Origin: Heterobilharzia americana
Taxonomy: Eukaryota > Platyhelminthes > Trematoda > Strigeidida > Schistosomatidae
DNA: 64,000 bases
Direction: 5' to 3'
Assembly (NCBI GenBank): GCA_944470555.2
Contig: OX104127.1
Coordinates: forward strand, 154,705,776-154,769,775
The position numbers and the translations under genes are program-made. Under the pieces are notes generated by a model. It was not told the origin of the DNA. It saw only the letters and a list, made by a program, of their open reading frames with translations, and ran no database searches. Shown in pieces: positions 1 through 12,200 of the stretch (position 1 is the stretch's first letter; each line of letters begins with the position of its first letter).

Positions 1-3000
1 CATTTCGTGGGAACTCGGTGCCAGTAACCCTTGGAAAATTTTCCGGACAATTGGATCATAGACGTTTCAACCAAATTTTCAACAGCTTCACAGGGCCTCA
101 CCTATAGTTCAGAACTATAGTCTTCCACCTCCTCTCATGAAGGAAAAACCAAGCTTAGAACGCCTCCAAGGGTGGTTGGCCAACTCTGTCCGAAGACCTA
201 GGTCTAAAACATACAAGGAACTACTGACCAAGTGAGCTGCAATGTGATCCCAGATTGCTTACAGAGCGGGTGGACAATAATGGACTGGCAATTAATCTGG
301 ATAAATCCGGAACTATGTTTCCCCCTCCCCTGACTCAGAACGTGTCCCCTTGTCTCTGTGGAACTCAATTTTGTCATGCCACCACAGAGAAAGACCCGTG
401 AGTGAAACCGACTGAAAAGCTAGACACTAGCTCCGATTACATAGGAGATGTCTCCAGAGTTCACGCAGTACTGCAGTTTATGCGCGGACAGCTAGAGATC
501 CTCACTTCGGAACTCTTCCTGAAGCTGTACACCTAAACAAGAACGCATCCAATGTAGTAATACAGAAGCACTAGTGAGACTGATGAAAACCCGGATAAGT
601 AGCTCCAGAAATAGTACCCCTAGTTTAATCATGGACAACGGCATCCTCTACGACACCCACTACAAATCAGCGAGCTGTTCGGTTACCAGTTTGCTAGCTG
701 CTTTACACAAGAGGACGAAATAAAAGTCATTGGTGCACCGTCAACACCAACTCACTCCATAAGTACAGTGCTCTTCTCTAAACAAAACATTTCTCTAGCT
801 ATAGCATCACTTCGAACCTCATACAGTGCGGGGCCTGATGGAATTCCAACCATCTTGTTAAAAAGAGGTGGCGAAGATATACCGCTGATTCTCTTGAAGC
901 TCTTTAATACGTCCCTCTCCAGTGGCAATTACCCTGAGAACTGGAAACTATCATACATATGTCCTAAGCATAAATGTGGACCAACATCTAATATAGAAAA
1001 CTACCGACCTATAAACATCACGTCAGTAGTATCCAGGACTATGGAAAAGGTGATTGTGAAAGCAGTTGTCGACTATATGACGACTAACCAATTACTCTCA
1101 CCAGCACAACATGGATTCTTGAAAGGCCGGTCATGCACTACAAGCTATCTTGACTATCTAGACAACGTTACAAGCAAGCGTGACCAAGGCCTATTTGTAA
1201 CTACCCTTTTCTTAGACTTCAAGCAAGCATTCGATAAGGTGCCTCACAAACGCCTGGTCACTAAGTTGCAATCATATGGTTTCCGAGACCCGTTACTGTC
1301 CTGGCTCAGAACATCTTTAGAGGGTCGCTTCCAAGTAGTAAAATTCAGTAATTGCTACTCCACCCCTAGACTTATACAAAGTGGTGTCGTCCAGGGTAGT
1401 GTGCTAGGACCGATACTTTTCCTAATCTATGTAAACGATATCTGCAGTGTTATCCGAAATGGCATACCCTACCTTTTCGCTGACGACTTGAAGATAGTCT
1501 ACAGCTTTTCTCCTGCAGCACTAACACAGGGTTTCTCTCAAATACAAGAAGATCTGAAGAGGATATTCATATGGAGCGAGACCTGGCAGCTCCCTCTAAA
1601 CCCAAATAAAAGTGGCATCCTCCATTTCAATAAATCCCACCCAGAAGTAACGCTACACTTGGGTGATATTGCACTGCAGGTATACAACACTGTGAAAGAC
1701 CTCGGAATCACTTACTCCAGAAGTTTGACTTTTACGGAGTATGCAGACTCAGTAGTTTCCAAGGGCAGAAGACTCATCGGTCTTCTACACAGAAACATAC
1801 TCATACCTGAGGCAAAACTTATACTGTACAAGGCTATGGTTCGCCCAATATTAGAGTACTGCACCGTTATCTATGGTAGCATGAATGTGTCGGACAGAAT
1901 TCGAGTAGAGAACATTCAACGGAACTTTACTCGGCGCCTACTAATACATAACGAAGGACTTCCTTACGAAGCAAGATGCAAAAAACTAGGACTAGAATCA
2001 CTCTGGCTGAGACGCCTGAAGCTCAACTTAACACTTCTTTTTCGTCTTTTATTTACAAACCCTAAAACGAAATGTGCTGTCACTTTTAAAACAACACAGG
2101 CATATAATCTGCGTAATAGCGAGAACATCATCCCAATAAATAAGTATCGCTCAAAACTTCGATGTAGGTTTTTCATAACGCAATACAGTATGCTGTGGAA
2201 CAAACTTCCCGCTCCTATACGAGCATGCCGTTCGCTCGGCCAGTTTCAACGACTACTTAGTAAATTCCTCCTATCTAACGAATCTCATCAATTCGTTGAC
2301 GGCCAAACCACAAACGGTAATGCCATGCACTAAGGTACTACTGGTACCTAGACTCAAGGGAGACTAACAGCAATGACATAAGTATACAATGCCGAAAACT
2401 AAACGCAATAGTTAAGTTAAAATCTAATTTCTTAAAAAAAAATGACCAAGAGTGAACAGGAAGCGGAGTGCGACACGATATGCTACAGTGAACTTATTAG
2501 ATACTCAAATGTAACCTACTTTTCTTCACAACCTAACCGATCTCACGACTTAACACCTATTTCCTAAAAATCGCCCCTTAAAGTAATCTCTCTACTCCGA
2601 AAAGATAAAAGAACTGTCTGTCGGTGCATTTTCATAGCATGCAACTCTTTATTATTTGCCCTTTGTCATCAGTACTTACATCTAAGTACTCTGCACCAAC
2701 ATAGTTTCGGTAGACCCGATATGGTAATGCTCAACAGGCAACACCATGATCATCCCCTCGTGACCAGATAAAGGGTGGTGGTCCTAAGAACAAAAAAAAA
2801 ACCACGAATTTCACCTAAATGTTTATAACTTCATCATACGCTTGTACATAGGTATATAACAAGTTAATACCTGGTCAAATATCCTCTAATCTTTCTATTT
2901 CGTAGTGATATCTTCAGCTTCAGACTGACTTTCATTACTGTCGTGCGCACCTTCATCTTCTTCCACCTAAGCTTACCTCTAAACAGTTGGTTCTGGACAC

Positions 3001-3477
3001 TTCCTCAAGTAAGTTTAAAGGTCAGTACAAACTCACCCAGATGTATCATGGTCGATCTACTCCTGCGTATTTTTGTGCTCCTGTTACAAATTTCGCCTGC
3101 TGCTCGCTTTTGTTATTCACTTTTCAGATTTACTTAACCAGTCCTGCATTCAAATGGAATCCTACAAATCGCATTCGTCAGTGGGAAATATTGCCATCAA
3201 AACCTGATGACGAACGCGCACACCCAAGGTCATGATGTGATGCGGCCTCACCTTCAAGAATATTGGATGATTCAAACGATGACCGGATAATCTTCAAATT
3301 CGAACTGAGCCTGCTTCAACACACCTCCTATATGCCATAAATCACAGCATCTAATGTATAGCATAACATTGTACATAATAGTCATCTCTCATTACCAAAG
3401 TGATCAAACCTGTAAACTGGTTTGTATTCATGTAACCTTTGTTGCATGAAATATATTATTATTATTATTATTATTAT
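1..3477 (+). mobile_element. CR1-type non-LTR retrotransposon, 5' end cut by window
   Basis: The body is defined by a CR1/Jockey-type RT frame (about 624-2333), a broken and frame-shifted upstream stretch (1-623), and a long non-coding 3' part (2334-3477) that ends in an ATT trinucleotide run at about 3453-3476. The element lies on the plus strand. Small ORFs in the 3' part (for example around 2943-3235) have no recognisable domain and are treated as untranslated. No target-site duplication can be checked because the 5' end is outside the window. The 3' limit is inferred from the simple-repeat tail. Confidence 0.75.
624..2333 (+). CDS. Reverse transcriptase of CR1-type retrotransposon (ORF2 C-terminal part)
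   Basis: The frame is open from just after a TAG near 621 to the TAA at 2333. No ATG opens it, so it is probably the rest of a longer ORF2 whose upstream endonuclease part is broken. RT motifs run in the expected order: SAGPDGIP and the NWK..ICPKHK fingers, ENYRPINITSV, QHGFLKGRSCTTS, LDFKQAFDKVPH (motif A, catalytic Asp), GVVQGSVLGPILFLIYVND (motif B), and LFADDLKI (motif C, the catalytic DD pair near 1486). The C-terminal part has LEYCTVIYG and VENIQRNFTRRL, typical of CR1/Jockey RTs. About 520 residues without a stop is unusual for a relic and suggests a young copy. It would copy its own RNA at a nicked target. The clade call rests on motif style. Confidence 0.85.
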   Translation, partial: FNHGQRHPLRHPLQISELFGYQFASCFTQEDEIKVIGAPSTPTHSISTVLFSKQNISLAIASLRTSYSAGPDGIPTILLKRGGEDIPLILLKLFNTSLSSGNYPENWKLSYICPKHKCGPTSNIENYRPINITSVVSRTMEKVIVKAVVDYMTTNQLLSPAQHGFLKGRSCTTSYLDYLDNVTSKRDQGLFVTTLFLDFKQAFDKVPHKRLVTKLQSYGFRDPLLSWLRTSLEGRFQVVKFSNCYSTPRLIQSGVVQGSVLGPILFLIYVNDICSVIRNGIPYLFADDLKIVYSFSPAALTQGFSQIQEDLKRIFIWSETWQLPLNPNKSGILHFNKSHPEVTLHLGDIALQVYNTVKDLGITYSRSLTFTEYADSVVSKGRRLIGLLHRNILIPEAKLILYKAMVRPILEYCTVIYGSMNVSDRIRVENIQRNFTRRLLIHNEGLPYEARCKKLGLESLWLRRLKLNLTLLFRLLFTNPKTKCAVTFKTTQAYNLRNSENIIPINKYRSKLRCRFFITQYSMLWNKLPAPIRACRSLGQFQRLLSKFLLSNESHQFVDGQTTNGNAMH

Positions 3478-3690
3478 ATGTGACCGCAGCTAGCGCTCCA
3501 TCCAGTCGTTGCGCCACCATACCTGAAAGGAGTTATGAACCTCGTGCAGATAGTCCAGAGGCGAGCAAAGAAGGCTGTCGTGGGTACGGGGCAAAAGCCG
3601 CATGAGGGTGGGCTAAAAGACCTACAGCTTTACTCTCTTAGCTATCCTTGTTGACGTGGTGACTTGATAACGGCTAAAATGATGCTGTGT
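3478..3690 (+). pseudogene. CR1-type RT C-terminal relic
   Basis: Translation of 3541-3690 gives IVQRRAKKAVVGTG followed by LKDLQLYSLSYP, then a stop and RGDLI. This is the post-RT thumb region of CR1-type RTs (VQRRATK ... LYSLSYRRLRGDLI). Only about 60 residues remain, with an internal stop. It lies directly after the 3' tail of the preceding CR1 element and directly before a short RTE derivative, so it is probably a separate, older copy. Confidence 0.6.
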
Positions 3691-4045
3691 AACCTTGCCT
3701 GGTTAACTAGTTTACTTGTTACTAGCCGGTGCTAAGGCCCGATAGAGGGGGAAGGTCGGCATGATGTTTCCTCTCTAACATCATGTTGAAACTGTAATAT
3801 GTAGAAAAAGATAATCGTGGGGAAATTCTGTTTCATATCACCATGGAATGGCTGAACGAAGAAAATGTCATCTGAATAATGATGCGAATTTATGTGAACA
3901 TCGAAAGTAGCAAGGAAATGAGAGTTTCTGGGCTGTCGTGGGACTAGGTCCAAAAGATCTCAGAGAACAGAGGTCACTGGAGGCGTGCAGCTGAAGCCCT
4001 ATGTTCCACTAGGAACCCAAGGGACCAATAATAATAGTAATAATC
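3691..4045 (+). mobile_element. Short internally deleted RTE derivative, copy 1
   Basis: It starts with the RTE-like 5' sequence (CCTGGTTAACTAGTTTACTTG and CTAGCCGGTGCTAAGGCCCG) and ends with the RTE 3' signature (TTCCACTAGGAACCCAAGGGAC followed by AAT repeats at 4021-4045). The middle does not contain the endonuclease or RT regions. The same both-ends-only design occurs at 44329-44675. No clear target-site duplication is visible here. Confidence 0.6.
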
Positions 4046-4702
4046 GAAAGTAACAACATAGTGACACCAATGGTAGACTGCATACAGCGTCTAAACAGTG
4101 GCTGGTCGAATCATATCACTTATTATCATAGATTAACCTCACCTGGTCAACTAGTTCACTAGTTACTTGCTGGTCCTAAGCCCGGATAGAGGGGAAAGGC
4201 TGCGAATATGGCCAGCATTCCCCACCCTGCGCAGATAAAACATAAATTATGAAATTACTCCTCGCTGGAATCAAAGTGGCGAAAGGACGCCAGTCGGTGA
4301 AAACCTTCAGTAAGTCAACTGAGCAATGTGTCTTCTCTCGGCGAAAGCGAAAAAAAGGAAACATGGAATGTCCACACTATGATTGAACCTACCAAAGGTG
4401 TCCAGATTTCAATGGAGATGAGAGTATATAGCGTAGAAGTGCTAGGAATCTGCGAGAGAGGATGGAATGTAGGTGGACTATCCAAACTGTCAGCAGGAGA
4501 GTCAATAATCAAATCTACTCCGGCCAGTAGATTGACAGCCACGAACACATTGGGTTTTGGAGTGTTTACCATATCCCCGAGAGCATGAAAGACTCTCATG
4601 CAGAGGAAAGCAATCACTTCCAGGATCACTACAACAAGACTCAACGCTATACACCTGCTAAAAATGCAGATCAGAAAAAGAAGGAAGAATTTCACAGATA
4701 AA

Positions 4703-6278
4703 TCCAACCAGTACTGGACACGACACCAACCCCAAATGGCGACATCAAAAATTCTAATTGGTGACATAAATGCCAAACTGGGAGCGAAAAACACAGGTAG
4801 AGAACACGTCGTGGGTCGAGAGGCACTCAGTGAAGTGAATGAGAATGAAGAACTTTTTGCAGACTTCTACGTATTTAATGACTTGGTAATAGGAGACAAT
4901 ATGTAAAAGCACAAGGATATCCACAAAGCGGCATGGATTTCACCAGACACCAGGACACACCAAAAATCAGATCGACTTCTTCTCAATCTCAAAAAAGTGG
5001 AGACGCAGCCAGCCTACTGGACACAAGATCAGATAAACAAGGGGAGCAGATGTAGGTTCACACCCCTCACTATCTAGTGCAAGAAACCTTCAAAATCAAG
5101 CTGAAAGCCTCCAATTCAAGGAAGTTGGTGATAGACCACAGTTCAAGCTGAACACCCAGAACAGAAACTGAACTGAAGGACGAAACTACAAAGGACATCT
5201 TCACGTCAGCCATCAGGACAAAATGGGAGACATTGAGCAACATCCCAGAGGAAACCTGCATAACCGTGCTGGGAATGAAGAGGAACAAAGACAAGAAATG
5301 GATCTCGACGGACACATGGAAGTTGATAGAGGAGGGAGAGGAAGATGGTGAAACAGAAGATGAACCAGTGCAACGCAGTGCAGGGATGAACAACGAAGAG
5401 AGGGACTGAGTACAACACGTAAAATACTACACTGGACAAAAAGTGAAGAAGAGTGTACGCAAAGACAAAAGACACTTCTACCACACACTTACAAGTGAAG
5501 CAGAACAGGCTGCTGGTAGGAGAGACCTGACAACACTATATCAAATAACCAGCTTACTATCTGGGAGGGAAGAGACCAACACAGATGACACCAATCAAAT
5601 ATACCGGAGGAACTTCAGTTACCAGAGAGGAAAAACAAAGGAAACGATGGGCTGACCACTTCAAAAAGCTCCTGAGTCAACCACCAACACCACCATCATC
5701 ACCTGCAACTCGTCCACAAATACCACCAGCAGCCCACCCACAGAACTATCAGTGAACACAAACCCTCCGACAAAAGCAGAAGTGAAGTCCTGAATGCCAT
5801 CAACTTGCTGAAAGATGGGAAGGCAGAAGCACCAGATGGAACTCCTCCAGAAGCACTGAAAACAGATGCAGAGACAACAGTGGACATGCTCACACCTCCA
5901 TTTCAGAAGGTTTACAAGGAAGGAAGGAAGGAAGGAAAGGTACCTGTTTATTGATTGGAACAAGGGCTGCCTTGTCAAACTCCAGAAGAAGAGGGACCTA
6001 AGTCTATGCAAGAACTGACGCCGAATCATGCTGCTGTCCACATCAAGCAAAATATTTAGCCGCATCACCAGGGAGAGACTAAAAAGTGCTCTCGATTCGA
6101 AATTACCACCTGAACAGGCTGACTGGCTGGCTTCAGGAAAAGCAAATCATGTGCGAATCAAATTGCAACGCTACGCTACCCATCATCATGGAACGCAGCA
6201 TAGAATAGCAGTCAACTCTCTACCTCGACTTCATCCACTTTGAGAAGGCCTTCGACAGCATCGACCGACAAGCAATTT
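4703..6278 (+). repeat. Inverted repeat 1, left arm (1576 bp)
   Basis: It is the reverse complement of 18248-19823. Both arms are exactly 1576 bp and coordinate sums stay constant (24526) along the arm, so there is no net indel. Only scattered substitutions are visible, for example at 4798-4806 and near 4869. Outside the arms the two RTE copies are still homologous but clearly diverged. Confidence 0.85.
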
Positions 6279-6344
6279 AGCAGCTGCTTGCTCCAGCACT
6301 ACAAAAACCACAAACCTTAATCGATCTCACTCAACTGTCATATG

Positions 6345-6690
6345 AAGGCGTTTAGGATTCGTCCTGGTGCAAACTTGACAGACGCAAAGACCAATCACTA
6401 ATTATTCGAACTTGTTATATACACACGAATACGAGACCAAGGAAGAACACGATAGCGTAGTCGGATGGAATAGTATATTTGGATGGCTATGCAAAAATAC
6501 CGACGCGTTCCAACTGACTGGCTAGAGAGTCGAATACGAGCAATGCAACGTAACACGACAGCGTGCCAAATGGCCAGGATGCTTGACCGGGTGCCTTCAG
6601 CTTAGCGAGTCCAGTTAAACTATCAAGGTCAGCATCAATGTCGAAAGTCGTCAAGCCCTAGGCTATTGATTTTGGGGAAGTGTATGACGC
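6345..6690. other. About 345-bp foreign insertion inside RTE element
   Basis: RTE RT homology is lost after the QLSYEG-coding stretch (about 6340) and resumes with CTACATGCCAAGTGACTCACA at about 6698. The intervening sequence has no ORF and no homology visible elsewhere in the window. A solo LTR or another small element is possible, but no TG...CA termini or target duplication could be pinned down. Confidence 0.4.
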
Positions 6691-7615
6691 TACAGGCGCT
6701 ACATGCCAAGTGACTCACAGTGGACCATGCAGCAGACTGTCAGAAGTGATAAGAAGGGCATACGCCAGACCACTGAAAATAGCCCAGAAGGTTTGGATTC
6801 TGCCGATGACGATTTGTGTCTAATGTCGCGCAACTCTGAGGTCCACAAACGAAAAGGAAAAAGTTGAAAGAAGAGGCAGTGAGAACGGGAACTCAGTTGA
6901 ATGTAGAGAAGATGGAGTTGATGAAGATACTCAACCAAAAACAAGCACTAATCACCATCAACTGGAGAAACATGAAGAAATTTGCCTCTTCCACCTACCT
7001 AGGCGAGCAGCATCGTTGCAACTACAGACAGCACACGCACAGATGAGGACGTCAAAGTTAGGGTGGGAAGGACACCAAGACAGGCCTTCCTGCGTTAATC
7101 TGAAATAATCAGTGTGGAGATCTACTGCAGCTCGCTCAGGATGAAGAACAAGATTCGGATTTTCATAGCCATCGCCAAGTCAGTGCTTCTATGTGATGGT
7201 TGAGAGACTTGGGGCGTCACGAAAAGCATTTCCAACGAACTGTAGACATTCACAACAGATGCCTGCGCTCGATGCTGAAGATCACATGGCTCGAAACAAC
7301 TCTGGAAACGAACCAGCCCAAAACCTTTCGCCCAACAAACACATAAAAAAAAATGGGGATGGATTAGGCATACATTGGGAAAGCCGTTCGGAGACATTAC
7401 GCTCCAGGCCAGTGAGTGGAATTGAAAGGGGAAACGACTAGTTGGGCGCCCGAGGCGGGGGTGACATGGGTGAGATCATGTGAGGAAGGAACGAAAGCTT
7501 CCGGGCAGCCGTGGAGCCAGGTTAAGAAGACTGCGGAGAAGAGAGTCAAATGGTGGCGTGCTACTGAATCCCGTTGTTCCACTAGGAAGCCAAGGGGCAA
7601 ATAATAATAATGATA

Positions 7616-8675
7616 AAGTGCCGTGGAATCCAAATAATTCGAGCAGTGAAATCCCAACCACTGGCCTTTGTGGCAATCCTCGTGGTGATCCAAAGAGAGT
7701 CCCCTACCAATGAGTGAAGACCCGTGTGCGTTGACACTTCTCCTCTCTGCAAGTTTGTTGCCTGTTGGCATCGCTACTGCTCCATACGTTGACAGCTTCA
7801 AGAGGAGTTTGGACAGTTACGCAGTGACATCTGGTTTGAGCTCATCCAGGTAGGATACGGAATGCGCTGATGCAACCTACCGAATCCGCACAAACCATCA
7901 CGGCCAAACTATTATCGAGTATTTCTTGACTCCACTATCATCACGTACTGGACGCATCCTTACACTTCCCAGTGGACATGTCTTACAGTCACCATCTATT
8001 AATAGCATTGACATCTCCTTTCTCGCAACCCGTTCCATAATTTCACTTTCTCATTTTCCTCCCTCTGACTACGTTCTCACACTACTCATTATAAGCTCTC
8101 CTTATTACTTATCCCCCACTCGTCTACCTGGGTCTCTCCACTTCCGTTTAGCTTCCTTTCACCATTGTCGTTATTGGCTTCCTTTCCTTCGCACTTCATC
8201 TACCTTGATTTCCCTGAACGTCTTTTCTTTCCTCCTTTTGTGACCAAACTGGCCAACACTCTGGTGGCACGAAAACTGAGGAACCCATCTGTACCACAGT
8301 CCTTGGAAAAACCGCATGATCTCTATAAATTTAATCAACGTTCACTGGCCCGTAGGGCTAACTAGAGCTACTACAGAGGATCTCTGGAACCGTCCTGCAA
8401 GACCTAGAAGCAAACGCGAATAAATCAATGGGTGTACGCCAGCTTGTAAAAAGATATTGGAGATATTGGATATTGGATACCTAAGATGAGATTATGATCC
8501 GCTCAGAACTGAATTTTCAAGTTTTAACCAACATACTTTGTTCTTTTAGCTTGTAAACAGGTTGTTAACCACAGGACCTAATGATCCATGGATTCTAGAC
8601 GCTGAAGCCAGTTGAGTGAAGCTCCCCTTGAGCCAGCAACCATTTGAACTATTTGAACCGCGGGTATTGTGACAC
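7616..8675. other. Upstream region of PPP4R2; mostly unassigned
   Basis: There is no convincing gene. Around 7745-7850 the plus strand can be read as a degraded peptide with VDSFKRSLDSY, reminiscent of the end of a CR1-type RT, but this is weak. 8040-8240 is pyrimidine-rich. The promoter and 5' UTR of the downstream gene should lie at the right end of this stretch; no TATA box was identified. Confidence 0.35.
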
Positions 8676-8690
8676 ATGACGCTTCTTCCG

Positions 8691-9240
8691 ATGGAAAATG
8701 GAGAAAGCATCCTCTGTGCTCTAAAATGTATGCGTTTTACCTTTTTAATTCCCAGTTCATAGGTTTCGAGCAGGAAAAGCCGTCAGTCATACCACCAATA
8801 CTTGAGGAATACATAAGACAAATATCAAAGAATGGACAAACAAGGTACATTTAATTTTCTCATCTGATTAGCACAGGTTACCGTGGATTTATGTGAAGCC
8901 ATTGTTGTTGCAAAAATACAACAAAGTTGTTGATTCGTTTATTTCGGAGGAGAGTGGTCTTGATTATCCACCAATTGTCACTCCTCCTCATTTAGAAGAA
9001 CTCCGACAACGAGTGTTTAGTACACTCAAAAGGCTTGATGGGTATTATGGTCTTTAAATATGTTACCTTTTAAGAATACCGTTCACTATTCAAAGAATAT
9101 GTGAACTCTTTGACACTCCTACCCGTCATTACCAGAGGGTTGATAAGTTCCTTCGTGGTCTGGAAAAGGTATGATGATTTGAGTAATTTTTATTAATAAC
9201 AGGTCTGTATGGTGGTGTCTACAGTTGACCCATATGGAAA
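8691..9240 (+). CDS. PPP4R2: PPP4R2 exons 1-5: conserved domain with four micro-introns
   Basis: Exons are separated by introns at 8728-8762 (35 nt), 8845-8876 (32 nt), 9042-9074 (33 nt) and 9169-9202 (34 nt). Each begins GT and ends AG, and removing all four restores one open frame that matches the PPP4R2 domain end to end. Unspliced, every frame hits stops, so the introns are required. Exon 5 ends with two bases of a codon completed by the T at 11696. Such tiny 5' introns are characteristic of schistosome genes. Confidence 0.88.
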
Positions 9241-12200
9241 GTGAGTGGTTTTTTTTAGTCTTTTTGTGTGGTATTAATGACGTGTATTGATCTGTACTTA
9301 GTCCTTCCTCAAGTAGGACATGTCGACATGAGTAGTGACTGGACATGCACAACACATGGCCAAGTCAACTCAGTCACTGAAGGTACACAACCTCATCAAT
9401 CAACTTGCCTTCCTTGATAAGTACCTTTCACCTTACATAGACATCACTAACATCGTGATTCCAACATACACGACGAATGCTACGAAGATACCTGGGATCA
9501 AATACTCGTAACCACTTCATATCTTCCACTTTTAACGGTCATTTCTCTCAGACATATAACAGGACAGAATGAACTGCAATACACTAAACTCATCCTTTAA
9601 CAGGGAGTCAGTCAAATATCTCGCCTGTCCGTGTCAGAGATGATGCAAGTTGGCAAATGCCAAAAGAGGCTTCTGTATCCGAACTGAGGCTTCGTTAGCA
9701 GTCAGCCCATTCGGGATGATGCAACTCATCAAGTAAGTGGAGTGGTCGATACATACCACCACTTCACTTCTTACCACTAAATTGAGAGTGGTTGTAGACT
9801 GGTCCTGGAGTGTCATCTTACAATTGACGGGTGCGGAACCTGTGCCAACCAAACATACTCAGATTTCCGCTCAACGCGTCTAGAAGACCCTTCATTTTGT
9901 CAGTCCCCTCGCCTAGCAGAACAATGTCGTCTGTGTACTCCAAGTCAACCGGATGACTCCAAGGGGAGTAGATCAATCCCTGTGAAGTCGCGTATACTCG
10001 AGATCATTCCCATTAACATATCTATAACAAAAGTAGGAATGGTGAGGGCGGGCACTACTGCTGGACACCACCAGCTGTCGTCAGTTCAGATGACAGTTCT
10101 CCACTAACCCTTGTGCACTTGCGTGAGTTCGTGTGGAGAGCTTTGATTTGCGTTATATAGTTTTTCGACACTCCTTTCACAGTCAGGAACTGCCACAGCA
10201 CCGCACGGTCAGCAGAGTCAAGTGCCGCCTTCAGGTCAAGAAATATGACAAGTGTCGGCCTCCCGTAAGTGTGGCTGTGTACCAGAACCTGTCAAAGGGT
10301 GATCTGATCAACATATCCTTATCCGGGTGTGAAACCTACCTGGTTTTCTTGAGTTTGTCGTTCTCGAGCCCCACTCAGGCGTTGGATAACTATGGACCCA
10401 AGGATGTTGGACACAGTGTTAGTTAAACTGATCCTCCTGTGATTATCACATAAAGTTTTCCCTCCTTTCTTATAGACTGGGGTGATCAGTAAAGCAGACC
10501 AGTTTGATGGGACTATCTCTGATTTCCACACACTACTCAGTACCTCCGTTACTCTACTTAGCAATTTCCGGCCTCCATCCTTCAAAACTTCGGGTAGCAA
10601 ACCATCAGGTCCTGCTGACTTGCATTGCTTCAAGTTCGAAGCAACGTTCTCCACTTCGAGAAGGATTGAAGGACTGACATCTATGTCGCATTCAGATTCG
10701 AGTCACATGACGCGCAACCTAATCGTTGCTGTGGGTCAGTTAAACTGGACTTCAAGGTGTTTTGAGCAACTTTTTGGCTGTACTTCTTAGGAGGTTGCTT
10801 TGGTTGTAGTGTCTTCATTTATACTTTACGAGTTTTGATGGATTTTGTTTTGTTCTGTGTTTATTCACAAGCTTAATTCTGCAGTTGTGTAGGAGTGCTT
10901 TCCTTTGGAATCTGTGATTTCTTGACCCCTGTTTTCCTTTTGTAGTCTGGACTTGTCGATCGGATTACACTTATGAATTCAAATTTTTCTTGACTTGTAT
11001 GCGTGATGTTATGTCAAGTGGAACTTGGTGAATATCCGTGATATGATGAAATTTTATTTTGAAGGTCTGATTGTTCTTGCTTTATTCAGATTTGATTATT
11101 AGTAGATCAATTTGTAACACCAGAAGTGCACTTAAGTAAATCCAGTTAAGGACATTACGTGCCAAAGTACGATATGAGGTTTTCTGGGGAATAATCATTT
11201 TATCCAACAGCATATAACTTCATGTTTGTTTGTTAGGTAAGCCATATGGTGAAAACGCTTACTCGATAAAGTTTCGGTTGCCACCTCCTCTCTAAAAGTC
11301 CATAATTTTGAACTCTGATTGTTTAGTATAATTTTATTGTGATCGTTGTACTAGAAAATCTGACATGCGAACGTCCTTTGTAGTGACACTGAGCATCACA
11401 CAAATTTATTACCAATGGAGTATGGGTAGGTTTCTGGTTGTGCCTCGCCTGCAATCATTTGACTTCAAAGTTAATTTCAGTGGGAATTTCCGGTAGTTAT
11501 CCTAACTTTTTGGGATGCTGTTCCATTTTTGTTTTGTTTCATGATGAAACAAACCAAAGGTATCAAAACTCAGTGAAAATTATTTAACTAGCAAATTTTC
11601 GGGAAATCTTTCACTGTATACCTAAATTTTTGACGTTTGTTTAATTCTTATCACGATAAACCTGTATTTAAATTAATATCGATCATTTTACTCAGTAAAA
11701 TTCATCAGGAAGATCCTCGATTCCCAAGTCGTGCTGGTTTGGACGAATATGAATTAATGGACAGCTCCATTACTTCGCCACCTAACTCTCCATCAGCTGA
11801 CAATCTTCAAATACACCATGCTTCTAAGTCTTCTGATGAAGAGGCCACTGAAGAAGAAGAAGATGATGAGGGTGAGGACAACAGCAGTGATGCAAGTGAT
11901 GAACGACAGTCACCAAAATCTGAACACAACTTAAGTTCAACTCCACTAATGAGCACCTCCTGTGCAAGCTCCTGGTTATTCAAAGCCCAGGGTCCATTGA
12001 ATCTTCCCCATACTCCCCCAATACCATCTCGTAATTCTACACCCAAAATCAGGTTGACGGATCAATCTTTGACTGGTGCTCCTTTACTAGGTGTAAGTTC
12101 GTATTTTGAATCATCATTTGGTTTTGATTGTTTTCTTAAGTGATGAGATACCTCTATTAAGTATTGGAGATATTTTTGTTTGAATTCGTAGTTTAATTTT

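Larger units (their letters stand above)
4136..7615 (+). mobile_element. RTE-type non-LTR retrotransposon, near full length, decayed
   Basis: The 5' end (ACCTCACCTGGTCAACTAG) matches the start of the other RTE-derived elements here, and the 3' end carries TTCCACTAGGAAGCCAAGGGG plus an AAT tail. In order: start of the endonuclease region near 4326-4400, the endonuclease motif [11 protein letters not shown] (about 4753-4785), a linker with a GGAA microsatellite at about 5921-5940, RT fingers (about 6020-6280, QADWLASGK), a foreign insertion (about 6345-6690), the RT active site (about 6795-6825, DSADDDLCLMS, one extra Asp), and the C-terminal region to 7600. There are many stops and frameshifts, so it is not autonomous. 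Bases 4703-6278 form one arm of an inverted repeat with 18248-19823. Confidence 0.8.
9304..10800 (-). mobile_element. Second non-LTR family (SR2-like), decayed copy in PPP4R2 intron 5
   Basis: Read on the minus strand from about 10800 down, it holds RT fingers (10654-10319: [38 protein letters not shown]), then [20 protein letters not shown] (motif A region, about 10240-10190), then the post-active-site part with [19 protein letters not shown] (about 9930-9875). Stops and frame changes make it a pseudogene. The part at 9304-9933 is one arm of an inverted repeat with 22996-23625. Confidence 0.7.

Noticed and set aside
2943..3235. Overlapping 64- and 82-codon frames after the CR1 RT
   Set aside because: They overlap each other in different frames, have no domain, and lie in the element's 3' untranslated part.
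5661..6068. 135-codon minus-strand frame repeated at 18458-18865
   Set aside because: It is antisense to the RTE polyprotein in both places and identical only because it lies in inverted repeat 1.
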